Positions 42,019 through 51,806 of a stretch of DNA of 64,000 nucleotides are shown here, piece after piece. Made by a program: the position numbers and the translations under genes. The notes under the pieces are model-generated. The model did not search any database. It was not told the origin of the DNA and worked only from the letters and a program-made list of their open reading frames with translations. This DNA is from Nannochloris sp. 'desiccata' (lineage: Eukaryota; Chlorophyta; Trebouxiophyceae; Chlorellales; Chlorellaceae), in contig JAGTXX020000009.1 in NCBI GenBank assembly GCA_019044685.2, positions 868,001-932,000 of the forward strand, given 5' to 3'. Positions within the stretch are counted from its first letter, which is position 1; every line of letters starts with the position of its first letter.

Positions 42019-43089
42019 CTATCTACTTTTTATCACTGTCACAAGAGGTCCCTTCTTCCTTCTGAAGTTCTTCATAGCTTGGGCGGTGGTCTCTGCCTCT
42101 GGTTGAGGCACTGCAGCTGGTTTCTTTTCAGCGCGCCTCCTGTACGCCCCCTGCTGGGCCGTATTATGGCACATGGCCTTGCTGATGCCTCTGAGCTCTC
42201 CTGGGGTCAGTTCAGAAAAGTTCAAGCTCGAAATGAATGCTTGCCGAATGAGGCGGATGGTGAGCGGCTTTCCAAAAAGATATTTCAGAGTACGGTTGCA
42301 CTGTTTCGTGAAGCTGTTCTTTATATATGGCTTTCCATGAATAGAGTCTACAAACAGATAGTCCCTAGGCTCCTTTTCCAAGCTCTTCTCAATTATTTTC
42401 AGCAACTCTTGGGGCACCTGCCTGACCAAGTGGCCATAGTGTTTTGCCGTCTTGTACGTCTTTAGTACCAGTTTTCCCTCGTACAGATTGAGGTATGACT
42501 CTTCATTTTCAATTGGGAGGTCCTTGTGGCAGAGTCGGACATGATTAAAGTCTGCTCGCAGCGGGCAGCCTGAGATCTTGCCCGGCCCGCCGAGGAGCAC
42601 ATACATGGCCAACAACAAGTGCTCAAACGTGGCGTAACTTGTCCTCCTCAGCTCCAGCTCCATTTTAACTATGTCTGCCCAGTCAACCCAGCCTTGTTTT
42701 TCTCTCTCGGTCATCTGTAGGCTATCGTAAAACTCCCTACACACCTCGTCCATCTTCCTGAATGCCGCATAATAGATCTCTTTGTGCTTTCTCCAGCCAT
42801 CGTGTGCCAGCAGGCCTTTATTGTACTTGAACACCGAGAGAATGGCACCCAACATGGTCTTCTGCGTGTTTGTATTCGGGTAGAGCGCGCAGAGTCTCTG
42901 CACAGTCCTCTCTGGGTGCGAGAGCACCCACTCAAGTGACACTTGCTTCCCCGCCTCCTCACTCATCATGTCGATAAGCACGTTCAGGGAGCTTCTGTAG
43001 TTCTTATAGCTGTATTCAGACAGTCCTTGCTGCTCCACAGAATGCCACAGCTTCCCCAGATTGCTGGAATCGATGTCTTTACCCACCAT
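42019..43089 (-). CDS. Tyrosine recombinase/integrase, virus type
   Basis: A 356-residue intronless frame. An N-terminal core-binding part (YSYKNYRSSLNVLIDMM) is followed by a catalytic domain: arginine I near GCPLRADFNHV, a beta-hairpin lysine in LKTYKTAKHYGH, the R-x-x-R box in LTIRLIRQAFIS, and MCHNTAQQGAYRR with the likely nucleophile Tyr. The short, unlinked form resembles integrases of giant viruses, virophages and polinton-like viruses more than the NDC10-like enzyme at 33.6 kb. It would integrate or excise the element. The box-II His is replaced by Arg, as in several viral enzymes. It is divergent from the histone doublet, 117 bases away. Confidence 0.7.
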   Translation of the reverse strand: MVGKDIDSSNLGKLWHSVEQQGLSEYSYKNYRSSLNVLIDMMSEEAGKQVSLEWVLSHPERTVQRLCALYPNTNTQKTMLGAILSVFKYNKGLLAHDGWRKHKEIYYAAFRKMDEVCREFYDSLQMTEREKQGWVDWADIVKMELELRRTSYATFEHLLLAMYVLLGGPGKISGCPLRADFNHVRLCHKDLPIENEESYLNLYEGKLVLKTYKTAKHYGHLVRQVPQELLKIIEKSLEKEPRDYLFVDSIHGKPYIKNSFTKQCNRTLKYLFGKPLTIRLIRQAFISSLNFSELTPGELRGISKAMCHNTAQQGAYRRRAEKKPAAVPQPEAETTAQAMKNFRRKKGPLVTVIKSR

Positions 43090-43206
43090 CTTACAAGGAG
43101 CGCAGATTTTATTATTGTCCTTAAACTAGCCGGGGCTAGGCGCCACCCTGTTTTGCTACCAAAAATCAAGGCCCAAATTATATTCTTGCGCTAGTACAAC
43201 TGAACA

Positions 43207-43761
43207 ATGGTTGATGTCACATTGACCTCCTATCTCCTACGATGCCTAAAGAAGTCCCAGCCTGGCCTGAGGCTCTCAAAGGAGCTCGCAGAGAGGCTGA
43301 ACAAAAGAGTCAACCGCCTCGCCAGAGCTATGGTGCGTGGGGCTGCCAAGAGCGCCCTCGCAGCCAAAAGAAAGACGCTCCTGCACAAAGACATCGAGAC
43401 AGCCCTGTTCAAGGTGCTCGCAGACGAGGAGCTGTGCGGGAAACTGGTGCACCACGCTGCCAAAGCGATTTCAGCATTGGAAAAATCAGACGCTGCCGGC
43501 AAGGTTGCTCGATCAAAAAGAGCCGGAATCCTGTTCTCTGTCCCTCGCATGGCACACATCATCCGCAATGGGGTTGTTGATGACAAATTGAGGGTCAGCG
43601 AGGGGTCTGCTGTGTGTCTGGCCGCTATTCTCGAGGGCCTCTCGTGTGAGTTGTTCTCCGCCGCCGGCGGGTTTTGCAGCCAAGACCGGAGGAAGGTAGT
43701 GACATTGAAAGATTATGAAAAGGCTCTTGAGGCTTCCAAAGCGCTTCAGACGGTTTTATAG
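43207..43761 (+). CDS. Histone H2B-H2A doublet (virus-type)
   Basis: 184 residues holding two histone folds and almost no tails. The first (about 5-95) follows H2B: YLLRCLKKSQPGLRLSKELA, KRKTLLHKDIETALFKVL, and EELCGKLVHHAAKAI, which parallels the H2B C-terminal GELAKHAVSEGTKAV. The second (about 105-184) follows H2A: AGILFSVPRMAHIIRNG, GSAVCLAAILEGLSCELF and DRRKVVTLKDYEKAL. A fused H2B-H2A order is known from Marseilleviridae and relatives, not from normal nuclear histones. It probably compacts element DNA or alters host chromatin. No H4-H3 partner is seen in the window. Divergence from both host H2A and H2B is large; the fold call rests on aligned motifs. Confidence 0.8.
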   Translation: MVDVTLTSYLLRCLKKSQPGLRLSKELAERLNKRVNRLARAMVRGAAKSALAAKRKTLLHKDIETALFKVLADEELCGKLVHHAAKAISALEKSDAAGKVARSKRAGILFSVPRMAHIIRNGVVDDKLRVSEGSAVCLAAILEGLSCELFSAAGGFCSQDRRKVVTLKDYEKALEASKALQTVL

Positions 43762-43968
43762 TACCCTGTAGGGTACCAGCGTGCCCTGTGCGAGACCAAA
43801 ACAGGTGTCCTAACGGGGAGTGCATGCAGGCAGCGGGAGCAGTATAGGAGGGATTTCTCCTGTAAGCTGTGACAACCCCAAGTGCCGGATGGGAGGTCAA
43901 TGCACCGTCTCTCCAAAAAAAGCATATCTTTCCTGACATTTCATATAGATTTTGAAATCCATATTATT

Positions 43969-44011
43969 TATACCGACTACCCTAGGGTGGTCATGATTAT
44001 TAAAAAGAATT
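43969..44011 (+). repeat. 43-bp direct repeat, left copy
   Basis: Begins TATACCGACTACCCTAGGGT and ends AAAAAGAATT. An identical copy lies at 46849..46891, and a shortened version (GACTACCCTAGG) at about 47519. It bounds a 2.8 kb interval that includes the LINE fragment. Confidence 0.85.
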
Positions 44012-44070
44012 TAGAAAAGTATATATCTATCTTGACATCTCATATAGTTTTGAAATCCATATTATTTAAA

Positions 44071-44099
44071 GAATAGAATAGAATAGAATAGAATAGAAA
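44071..44099 (+). repeat. (GAATA)n microsatellite
   Basis: Five to six tandem GAATA units. It follows a diverged duplication of a ~50-base segment containing TTTTGAAATCCATATTATTT (43930..43968 and 44020..44068). Confidence 0.85.
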
Positions 44100-46086
44100 T
44101 TACATTTTAACGTCCACTATTTGTGCACTCACTCGGCTCGGCAGAGGACGAGAGACCTGCCAGCATAATTTGCAGTAACGCTGGCTTCTATAATCTTAAT
44201 AGGATAGATTAGGAAAAAAAATAAAAACCTAATTCTATTTATAAAAATATCTATTCTATATCGCTTCCTGAGTCGGGCCAAAAAAAGCTGAAGCCTCACA
44301 CGTTATGATTTCCGTGCAGGGTTTAGGCTGCCTTTACCCAAAAAGCAGCCATGCCCATAAGCGTCAGCAGTACAGCATCAGCAGCGCGCAAAGTTGTCGC
44401 TGCTCGTGCACCACATCCACCTCGAGGGTAGCGACCATCTGCTCTCTGACCTCGCTATCAGAGAACCTACAAGAGCCGTAGCGACATGGACCTGTTAAAA
44501 ATCCACCATATCTAGCTCCTGTAGTGAAGGTACTGTGGGATCTGAGTCCATGATAGAACACCATGTCTGACCGTGACTCGCGCCCACTAAAAAAACTCCC
44601 GACTCGCGAAGAGATTCGATAGTGAACCTCTGACACCTCCCCTCTCTATAACCCTCGATCCTTTCGCATCCAGTCTTAGCTCTCCTGTTTCACACCCTCT
44701 CACTGCTCATTCAAACACATAGTAACTTCTAAATATTAATTAATTATTCACAGCACAGCCCAGGGTCCAGCACCGTCAATTTCCAAGATTTCAGCAACCG
44801 CCCCCGTTCTGAAAATTCTGCACAAGGGGAATATGGAACAGGTGAGTATACAATGGGGGCAAGGAACACACAGCTATAGACAGTAGGATTATGGGCAAAG
44901 CTGGGCCAGGGCGTTCCCCTCTCCTCTGGGGCTACAGTGGTGCTGAGTGAGTGACACTCAAAAACAGCGGTAGTGTTGACCCCAGAGGCTCCCTTGGCAC
45001 CAGCGCCAGAGGGGTCTCCAGTAAAGGCAAAAAAACGTGCAACAATGCTGGTTACGGTCGTTATTCTAAACTAGGATAACATCGTGCGTAACCAAAATGC
45101 CTAGCTGTTTCCATAAAGCAGCTAGCGGGACAGGACATGCTTGGAGAACTGCGGGACGTGCAGACACTGTCTCAAGGACAGTCTCTATAAAGGCTAAACT
45201 GCAAGGTCAGGTGAAATCTGGTGACGCCTTGGGACTGCATATCACAGGGTTTCTCCACGACCCTGATCCATGCAAAAACCTCCTGCAAGCAAAGCTGAAA
45301 GTCTACAGAAGGTGGGGCCGTTGTTACTGGTATTCTGCTGCCACTGCAGTTTGTAACCTATTCTCAGTTTACCGCACCTCTACGTGCTTCCAGTGACATT
45401 ACCGTTGGGTGTTGCAAGGATACTAGTTGATATGAATCCGCTGGTAGTCTTGGTATCCCCAACGGATCACTGGAAGCAGCTTGAAGAGGGACTGGCGGTG
45501 AAAAAATGCAACGTGCAGGCGGTGCTCACCCCTTCTCAATAAATTGAAAAAGGACAAGCACTGCCAAGTATCTCAGTAGATTTCACTACCACCCAATTAA
45601 TGGTTCCATCTAGGGGCCCTAGGATCAGAGGCAGGCACTTCTCGCAGTGATTAAGAAAATTAAATTTTCAGAAAAACAGAAGGTAGTGTCAGATCAGCAT
45701 GCTAGCAACCACAGTCAGGTGATGCTGCTACTGCCGTTGATAACCTATTCTCGGTGCGTGGTTCCTTGACGCTATTCCAGTGACATTACCGCTGGGTGTA
45801 ACAAAGCTTTGAACGAGCCAAATCTATCAGTAGTCTTGCTATCCCCAGTGGATCACCAGATTAGCGGGAAGGGCCGTCGGGAAGAAAATAATACCGTGCC
45901 GGTAGTGCTCACCCCTTCTCAAATTAACTGAGAAGGACAAGTACTGCCAAACTGCTAGCTTTGTAAGTCATGGCTAAGGTTATCTCGTGGGACCCCTGGA
46001 GTCATTGCCACCCGTGTTCTGTGGATCTTTTGTAGTTAAATAATTTACTAAATTCTATAAATATCGCTAAGGTACCGCCGCCAGTT
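44100..46086. other. Repeat-derived region without supported genes
   Basis: About 2 kb with no coding sequence that can be defended. It holds a pair of diverged ~220-base direct repeats (45355..45575 and 45731..45950) sharing CCAGTGACATTACCG and GGTGCTCACCCCTTCTCAA-like blocks. They may be tandem promoter-like monomers or a short interspersed element pair. Confidence 0.45.
45355..45950 (+). repeat. Pair of diverged direct repeats (~220 bp each)
   Basis: Copy 1 at about 45355..45575 and copy 2 at about 45731..45950 share successive blocks ATAACCTATTCTC, CCAGTGACATTACCG, AGTCTTG.TATCCCCA, GCTCACCCCTTCTCAA and GGACAAG.ACTGCCAA. A weak 99-codon open frame overlaps copy 1 and is not called as a gene. 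Confidence 0.65.
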
Positions 46087-46850
46087 TTTTTTTTTTTTAC
46101 GCCATTAAGTATCTACCTATATATTCTCATCTATGTATTTCTTCTTCTTTGCCGTTTCCTCCTGTGTCTATTTTTATAGCTTTCTTCCTCCGCCTCCGAT
46201 CGTTTCTTCCAGCACTCGTTAATAAATTTCGCTATTTTATCTTGTCCATCCTGCTGTAAGAATGCTACCACTGTACGTTGTTGTAGACCAGTAAAGATAT
46301 CAGTATGTGACTCTCGCAGATCTGCGTAGAGAGGGCATTCAAACAGCATATGTTGCCTATCCTCCACTACCATTTGATCTGGGCGACAAAAAGGGCAATA
46401 GCGCTCAGATCTGGGTGTTTTCGGTATTGTATATCTACCTATTTCTTCCCTAAGATTGTGTGATTCAGTTCTAAATTGAGCTAGTGCTCTGCGTTCTGAG
46501 CCATTTTGCAGTTCTAGGTAAGGGGCCGCCGTCATCTTCCTAGGGAGACCAGCTGGAAACATCAGATTACGATAGGTAGCAACCTTAGTCATCTGTTTGC
46601 ATTGATTAAACCAACGACAATAATTTTCCACTGCTGCCTGCTCCACCTTCCGGTGCTTAGGAAGCCAGGGCATATTTGCAGCAGTTCTATCACCTAATAT
46701 GCTTTGGTATCTCAGGAAGATTCGTCTAATTTGAGTTGTCCAACTAGTCTCCCAAGCTATCACCGACGATGGAGCTGTAGATCCCATGCTGTGCTGGAGT
46801 GCCTGTTTCACTAATCTAGTATCTGGTAACCCCCATGTTCGCTGCCAATA
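46087..46850 (-). mobile_element. 5'-truncated LINE (non-LTR retrotransposon) fragment
   Basis: On the reverse strand a frame from about 46850 to 46131 encodes the end of a LINE reverse-transcriptase polyprotein. ALAQFRTESHNLREEIGRY and the CCHC-like motif RYCPFC...VVEDRQHMLFECPLY are typical of the region after the RT domain, followed by a Lys/Arg-rich end. After the stop comes a short 3' segment and a run of A (T14 at 46087..46100 on the forward strand), a poly-A tail. The RT catalytic domain is missing, so the copy is dead on arrival. Its 5' break coincides with the right copy of the 43-bp repeat. Confidence 0.8.
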
Positions 46851-46891
46851 TACCGACTACCCTAGGGTGGTCATGATTATTAAAAAGAATT
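46849..46891 (+). repeat. 43-bp direct repeat, right copy
   Basis: Identical to 43969..44011. It sits at the truncation point of the LINE fragment. Confidence 0.85.
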
Positions 46892-47603
46892 CCGTTTTCT
46901 GTGAGAAAATGTAATAATGGGAGTGCTAGGAACGGGAAGAAAGCGCGTTGAAAGGTCCGTGCTAGGGTTCGTGCTTTGGCTCACCGTGGAGATAGACTCG
47001 GAGAAAACCTCGGAGGCTTGTTCGGGCCCTCGTTTTTTGGTCTCTTTGGGGCCGCAGTCTACGTGATAGAGCTCGGAGCTCCGTAGAAAAACAAAGAAAT
47101 GCGCAGGTTGTGAAAAAAATTGATAGATAAAGTGCTTCAAAACACTTTCTTTCCAAGCAAATTCGAGCAGCTTTGACCCAGGTAGTTGAGCCACCAGCGC
47201 GGTTAAAACACGGTATCTGCGTAGTGTTCAATCACAATAATGTATTTGCGGAATTGTTCGAGGTTTGGTCGGGAAATAACTGCCCAAGCACCCTCTTTCT
47301 AGGTCCGTTGAAATCTCCGAGCTTTTGCCCGACACTTTCTTCGAAGGTTTGTAGGTGGCAGAGAAACAAATATCGCTTCTTCTTCACCGCAGCAGAATGG
47401 AGTGGTCGGTAGATGGCAGCACCTTGCTACGAGTAGGGCAATCACAGTGCTCATCCTTGACGGCAAAGCTGATGGCGGTGAATGGCCATGGTAGCATAAA
47501 AGAACCCATATCATGTATATTGACTACCCTAGGTGGCGGTTATACATTGAATAGCTCTACTCTTATCTGTCAAATCTTACATGCAATTTTTTTAGTTTTC
47601 TAT
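46892..47603. other. Gap between LINE fragment and second Crypton-type gene
   Basis: No gene supported. It carries CTCGGAG/CTCCG motifs resembling the 9.6 kb segment and, near 47519, a partial copy of the 43-bp repeat. The end is probably the 3' UTR of the Crypton-type gene. Confidence 0.35.
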
Positions 47604-50600
47604 TCAAAAAAATGCAGGTGCATTCATACCCTTCTCATTAGCAAAGCGGGAGACGGCGGCTGCAAAGGCTGCTTCAAACTCTGCATTGGTCCCGCAATGG
47701 CTGCTCTCGCCTCCAATAAAGGTGCCACCAACCCCTTTCGTACTCTCTCTGCAGCGCAGCGCGTATGAAACACCCTCCAGGAAACGCTTCATCGGCATGG
47801 GGCTCTTCCTGCTTGCAGGGCGGTAGCTAGCACGGAAGCTGTCCATGATCTCAACCACCTGTTGGTCCTGCCAACCATCAAAGAAGCTGCCCACACAATT
47901 GAAGACCCTCTGCCACAAGCTGTAGGCCCTGAGTGCCTTCTCCTTCTCACGGCCGCTGAGTGCAGAGCCAGCGCTGGCCATCGCTTGCTGTACTGCTGGC
48001 CAGCGAGCATGCAACGCTTGAAAGCTCGAGCTCTCAAGACTCTCAAGGCTCATAAGCAAGCGAGAAAGGCCACTGCCACCGAGCACGGCCGTCTCCTGCG
48101 CTGGCTCTGCAGCTGCAGCGACGCCCCTTGGAGCTGGAGCATACCCAACAGGAGGCCACATACCAGGAGGCACCAGCCCTCCGTACCAAGGCCCAAGTGC
48201 TGCCATAGGACCCCTCTGCTGCAGCAACTGCTGTTGCAGCTCTATCACGTGCCTTTGCGACTGAATCAGCTCCTCTCTCATCTCTGCCACCACCTTCAGC
48301 TGCTCCTCGCCGCTGCCGCTGCCCGACGCCTCTACTAGACACTGAGACGCCCTGGCTGGCATCTTCAGCAACGCATCGATAGCTTCAATGTATGCAGATT
48401 TGACACAGCGAACGAAAGCAGCACCACACACCTTGGCATCATCATCTGCAAAGGGGAGGTTGGCCGCCAAGAGAGGGCATGGGACGGGGAAGGAGCTGCC
48501 ATCCATCATCGATTTTTGGAGGAGGAGCAACTCAGCCAAGGTGTGCTGACCATAATGAGCAAGCAGCACGTCCTTTGCAAAGCCTTGAAACTCGTCCAGG
48601 AGCGGGTGGTTCGCAGCTGCGGCCGCCCAGCCGCCATTTTCATGGCCAGCAATTGCCCAAAATACTTGAAGGCGGAAAAGAGCCCAGTAGGGCCCGTATT
48701 CATAGACGTAAAACGGTAAATTTTGGAGGAGAACACGCATCATATGCTCTCTCGCGAGAAGGTAGTCTCGAGCACCCTCCCACTCTACTCCATTCTCAGC
48801 AATGCCCGCCGCCACCTGCTCCCGCAGCTGCACCATCCAATCCGGCACAAACAGCTTGTACACACCAGGGCACAGCTGGAGAGGGTCTACCGTAGAGCGA
48901 GGCACGGAGTAGACCTCCCCAGGGGCAAATCCAGCGCCTGCCTCAAGTGCTGGGAGCGAAGAAACTGAGGTTTTCGAAGCATAGGAGCGTTGCATTTGAT
49001 CACCAAGTGACCAGCCCATCAAGGTGGCTGTTTGATACGAGCTGATATCTTCAGAGAGCAACGTAGCAGCGAGGGTGTTCCTTCCAAGATGCCCTACAAC
49101 ACTCTTTTTGAGCTCAGAGTCTCTCAGCAAACCCCTCAAGACGCTGGTGACATGTGCTATCTTGGCCTCCGTCGCCTTGCCCCTGGCAAGAAACCCATAC
49201 TCCAGCCACTGCAGAGGCTTTGCTTCAGCTTCTACAGCAGGGTCTGACTGACGATACATACCAGCTGCGTGTGCAGCAGCCACCGAGCCATGCACCATGC
49301 AGGCGATGTGGGCAAGAATGTCCCGGCCCTGCGCCCAGCCATACAAAAAGTTGTAGCCCAAATCCACAAAGGCAAGGTGACCATGCGTGTCCAAGAGAGG
49401 GTCCTTGTGCTGCAACACAGCAAGATCTTTCAACAACGAGGTACTGTCATGCTTCAATCGAGCACCCAAAGCAAAGCCTAGGAGGTGGCGGGTGGTGCCG
49501 TCAACTTTTTGGTGAAGGTGAAGATTGAGACCAAAAAACTTCAAGTGAGGCAGAATTTCGCTGCGGTTCCCTCTGGACATCAGGAAGCTCAACCCTGCCA
49601 TCGATAAGAGAATAGCATCCAGCTGCCTTAGAGGAGACATCATAGCAATTGCTTGCACTTGCTTGAGCTCCGCCACTGTGATCAGCTTGGTCTGAGCACC
49701 CTTCTGCACGGCAGCCACGCGTTTGCTGGGGGCAGCAAAACCCTTCCATTTCTGCACCATAAGCTTCCAAGAGCTCCCTCCTGCGTTGCATTTGTGTTCA
49801 ATGGCAGCCAACGTGTCGTTTTTGTGCTTTGCCGTCAATTCAGCCACAGGGCGCTGCTCACCCGGAATACCCAGCTGAATAGAAACAAGCCGAGCCAAGC
49901 CACCTTGATAGACAGTCAAGCTTCCGTGTGGATTGTGCATCTTCCCACTGTCCACAGAGGATTGGATGATCGCATCAACTTGCGCAGCAATCTCATCGTA
50001 GGGGAGGACGAGAGCGGCAGCAGGCATCACGCCACCAAAGACCCTGTGGATGGCACCGAGATAGTTGCTTTTCGTTGTAGGCCTGAGCCTGGCAAACCAC
50101 TCCACAATCACCCTGTCTACTATATACCGGTGTAGAGGGAGGGTCAGGTCCTTGTACTGCCCGTATACAGCGACCTCTAGCAAACCAGCAGCCGCCAACT
50201 CCTCCGGGGCAGCATCAAGGTTGACAAGAAACGCAGGGTGTATTTTAGCTACCAAGCCACTCACAGCAGCGTCATCAAGGCGTTGGATGTCGTTCACGCC
50301 AAGTTGAGGGCCCTCTCCAAGCATAAACTGGCGGATTGCAGTATCAAGGTCAGCAGCAGGGGCGGGGAGGTCGGCGTCTGCAGCTTGCAAGACATCTTGC
50401 TCTTGCTCTGCGCTCTGCTGCGGGAGGTCAGGAAGGTCCTCTACATCAGCGTCCAGCACAGGTGGCGCTTTACTCTGCTTTCGAGCCCTACTACCAGTGG
50501 TAATATCGAATTCTTCCATATCTGGAGCCTTTCTCTCCCGACGAGGTCTCTCCCCTGCATCAACAAATAACAGACGTGTCAGCGAGTATAATGGTAAAAT

Positions 50601-50744
50601 CCGTGCTTCGTTTCAACAGTGCAACGTACCTGTGGTCTCTTGACCGTCTTTTCGCGCCCTTGGAGGCTCTCCAACCCCAGCAGAAACTGGGAGAAAGGCG
50701 CCTGCATTTGATTCAGATTCAAATGGGATGATCGCAGCCCCCAT
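47604..50744 (-). CDS. Second Crypton/NDC10_II-type tyrosine recombinase (one intron)
   Basis: Exon 1 (50630..50744) encodes MGAAIIPFESESNAG through a basic segment. A 75-base GTACGT..GATGCAG intron joins it in phase to exon 2 (47604..50554), about 1,021 residues. Catalytic-type motifs in the same order as in the 33.6 kb gene: SFLMSRGNRSEILPHLKFFG (arginine region), VVGHLGRNTLAATLL, LMGWSLGDQMQRSYASK (Tyr) and GAGFAPGEVYSVPRSTVDP. A coiled coil (ELIQSQRHVIELQQQLLQQ) and a Trp-rich C-terminal domain follow. It is likely a separate Crypton-type element or a domesticated copy. GC content is high compared with flanking DNA. Ends of the element were not identified. Confidence 0.65.
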
Positions 50745-51806
50745 GGTGCTCTGTAGAAGCCAAGAGGTTGCCCAAAAACATAGATGAGATGCTTTGACGT
50801 GAATGAAGGAGTCCACATTGTATAAAAATCACTGCAGGTGCCAGCTCCTCTCAGGTTGGAAGGCAAGTCGGTGGCATCCAAGAAGAGGGCGCCACGTGGC
50901 AGCACCAAGGCCAAGGCTGTCTGGGGCCACTTTTGCAGCCAAATATAGGTCGTGTTTGTTACTGGACGGCATCAGAAAGGCATATAAAGAAGAACGACGT
51001 GTTTTAGGGAGGGATTGGGTGACGCCAGCCCCCTCCTAAAGCCAGGCGGCGGCAGGTTGGTTTTCTTCCTTTCTTGCCCGCTGACTGCCAGCCTACTGGT
51101 CAACCTTCCTGCAAAATCGGTGCATTCTACAGGAATAGATACGCATGCAAGGGGCACGGTACTGGTAGGGCAAGGCACCGAGGCCAGGCCCGTTGTTGAC
51201 GGGCAACTAGACGGGCAACTTGGCGGTGATCTCGTCGAGCCCGTGCGGTCCCATCACAAGGCCCTCTATTTCATTTGTTTTTTCAACAACAACCTCTCTG
51301 ATGCTTCCTGCACCCTGAATGGGCCGAGATAAACCGAGGCTCGTCTCCCCGGGGATATTTATTTTTTAATCGATCACTGCATGATCCTTTTGTTCAAGTT
51401 TAGAGAAGGCCATCTCCCTGCTTCTCCTTCAGGAAAATGCCATCATTCCGAGTCTACCACATTTAATTATGCCTTCCCCAGAGCTTTTCGTGCCACATAC
51501 CTCGAGCCTTAAAGAAATTTTCGGGTTGAGAGGCATAAATTGGAGGCCGAGAGACTGGCGAGAGACTACTCAATTTATGTTCACATAGTTCACACATATT
51601 GCATTAAAACAGGAATATACGGCGCACTCCCCTCTTGCAATAGATCCTTAAAGATTCATTCAAAAGTTCCAATTTCAACCCATCCAGAATCTCGCTGCCA
51701 CAAATCATAGTTTCTTGCAAACGTGCCTTAAATACGTAGCTCTCAAATCTTTGAACAGCTTCCTCTTTCGAGCTTGCTCTCTCGCTGCACAGGCATATTT
51801 TTAAAC
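50745..51806. other. Intergenic region with first copy of a ~300-bp repeat
   Basis: Lies between the divergent Crypton-type gene and ATPase copy B. A TATATAAAG-like site sits at about 50983. The part 51200..51512 is repeated downstream at about 54250..54545. Confidence 0.45.
51200..51512 (+). repeat. ~300-bp direct repeat, upstream copy
   Basis: Aligns with 54250..54545 by eye at high identity in several blocks: TCGAGCCCGTGCGGTCCCAT, AGGCCCTCTATTTCAT, GATCACTGCATGATCCTT and a 43-base block starting CTCCCTGCTTCTCCTTCAGG that is identical. One reverse frame in both copies ends VQEAS.R/S.LLLKKQMK with synonymous changes, so the repeat may derive from the end of a gene. Confidence 0.75.

Larger units (their letters stand above)
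33611..43761. mobile_element. Virus-related mobile element with polymerase-helicase, SSB, two recombinases and histone doublet
   Basis: Seven coding units with no introns and higher GC than the host genes lie together: a Crypton/NDC10-type recombinase, a small basic protein, a TV-Pol/SF2-helicase protein, its detached C-terminal part, a DUF5871-like ssDNA-binding protein, a second tyrosine recombinase and an H2B-H2A doublet. Inverted and tandem copies of a ~150-160 bp repeat, iteron-like clusters and palindromes fill the spacers. No capsid, packaging ATPase or protease is visible. It resembles a replication-integration module of viruses related to giant viruses, polinton-like viruses or virophages, or a new class of tyrosine-recombinase transposon. 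Borders are approximate: they are set by the outermost genes, since no flanking target duplication was recognised. Confidence 0.7.

Noticed and set aside
43207..43761. Histone doublet as an ordinary host H2A or H2B gene
   Set aside because: Two folds are fused, tails are missing, and the sequence is far from the very conserved nuclear histones.
44071..44099. GAATA repeats as a telomere
   Set aside because: Too short, internal, and not a known telomeric unit; treated as a microsatellite.
45097..45396. Forward 99-codon frame in repeat-derived DNA
   Set aside because: No domain, overlaps a duplicated repeat, and the second repeat copy does not preserve the frame.
51015..51332. Forward 105-codon frame upstream of ATPase copy B
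   Set aside because: Spans the border of the ~300-bp repeat; in the repeat part the reverse strand has the more coding-like substitution pattern, and no ATG-linked domain is present.
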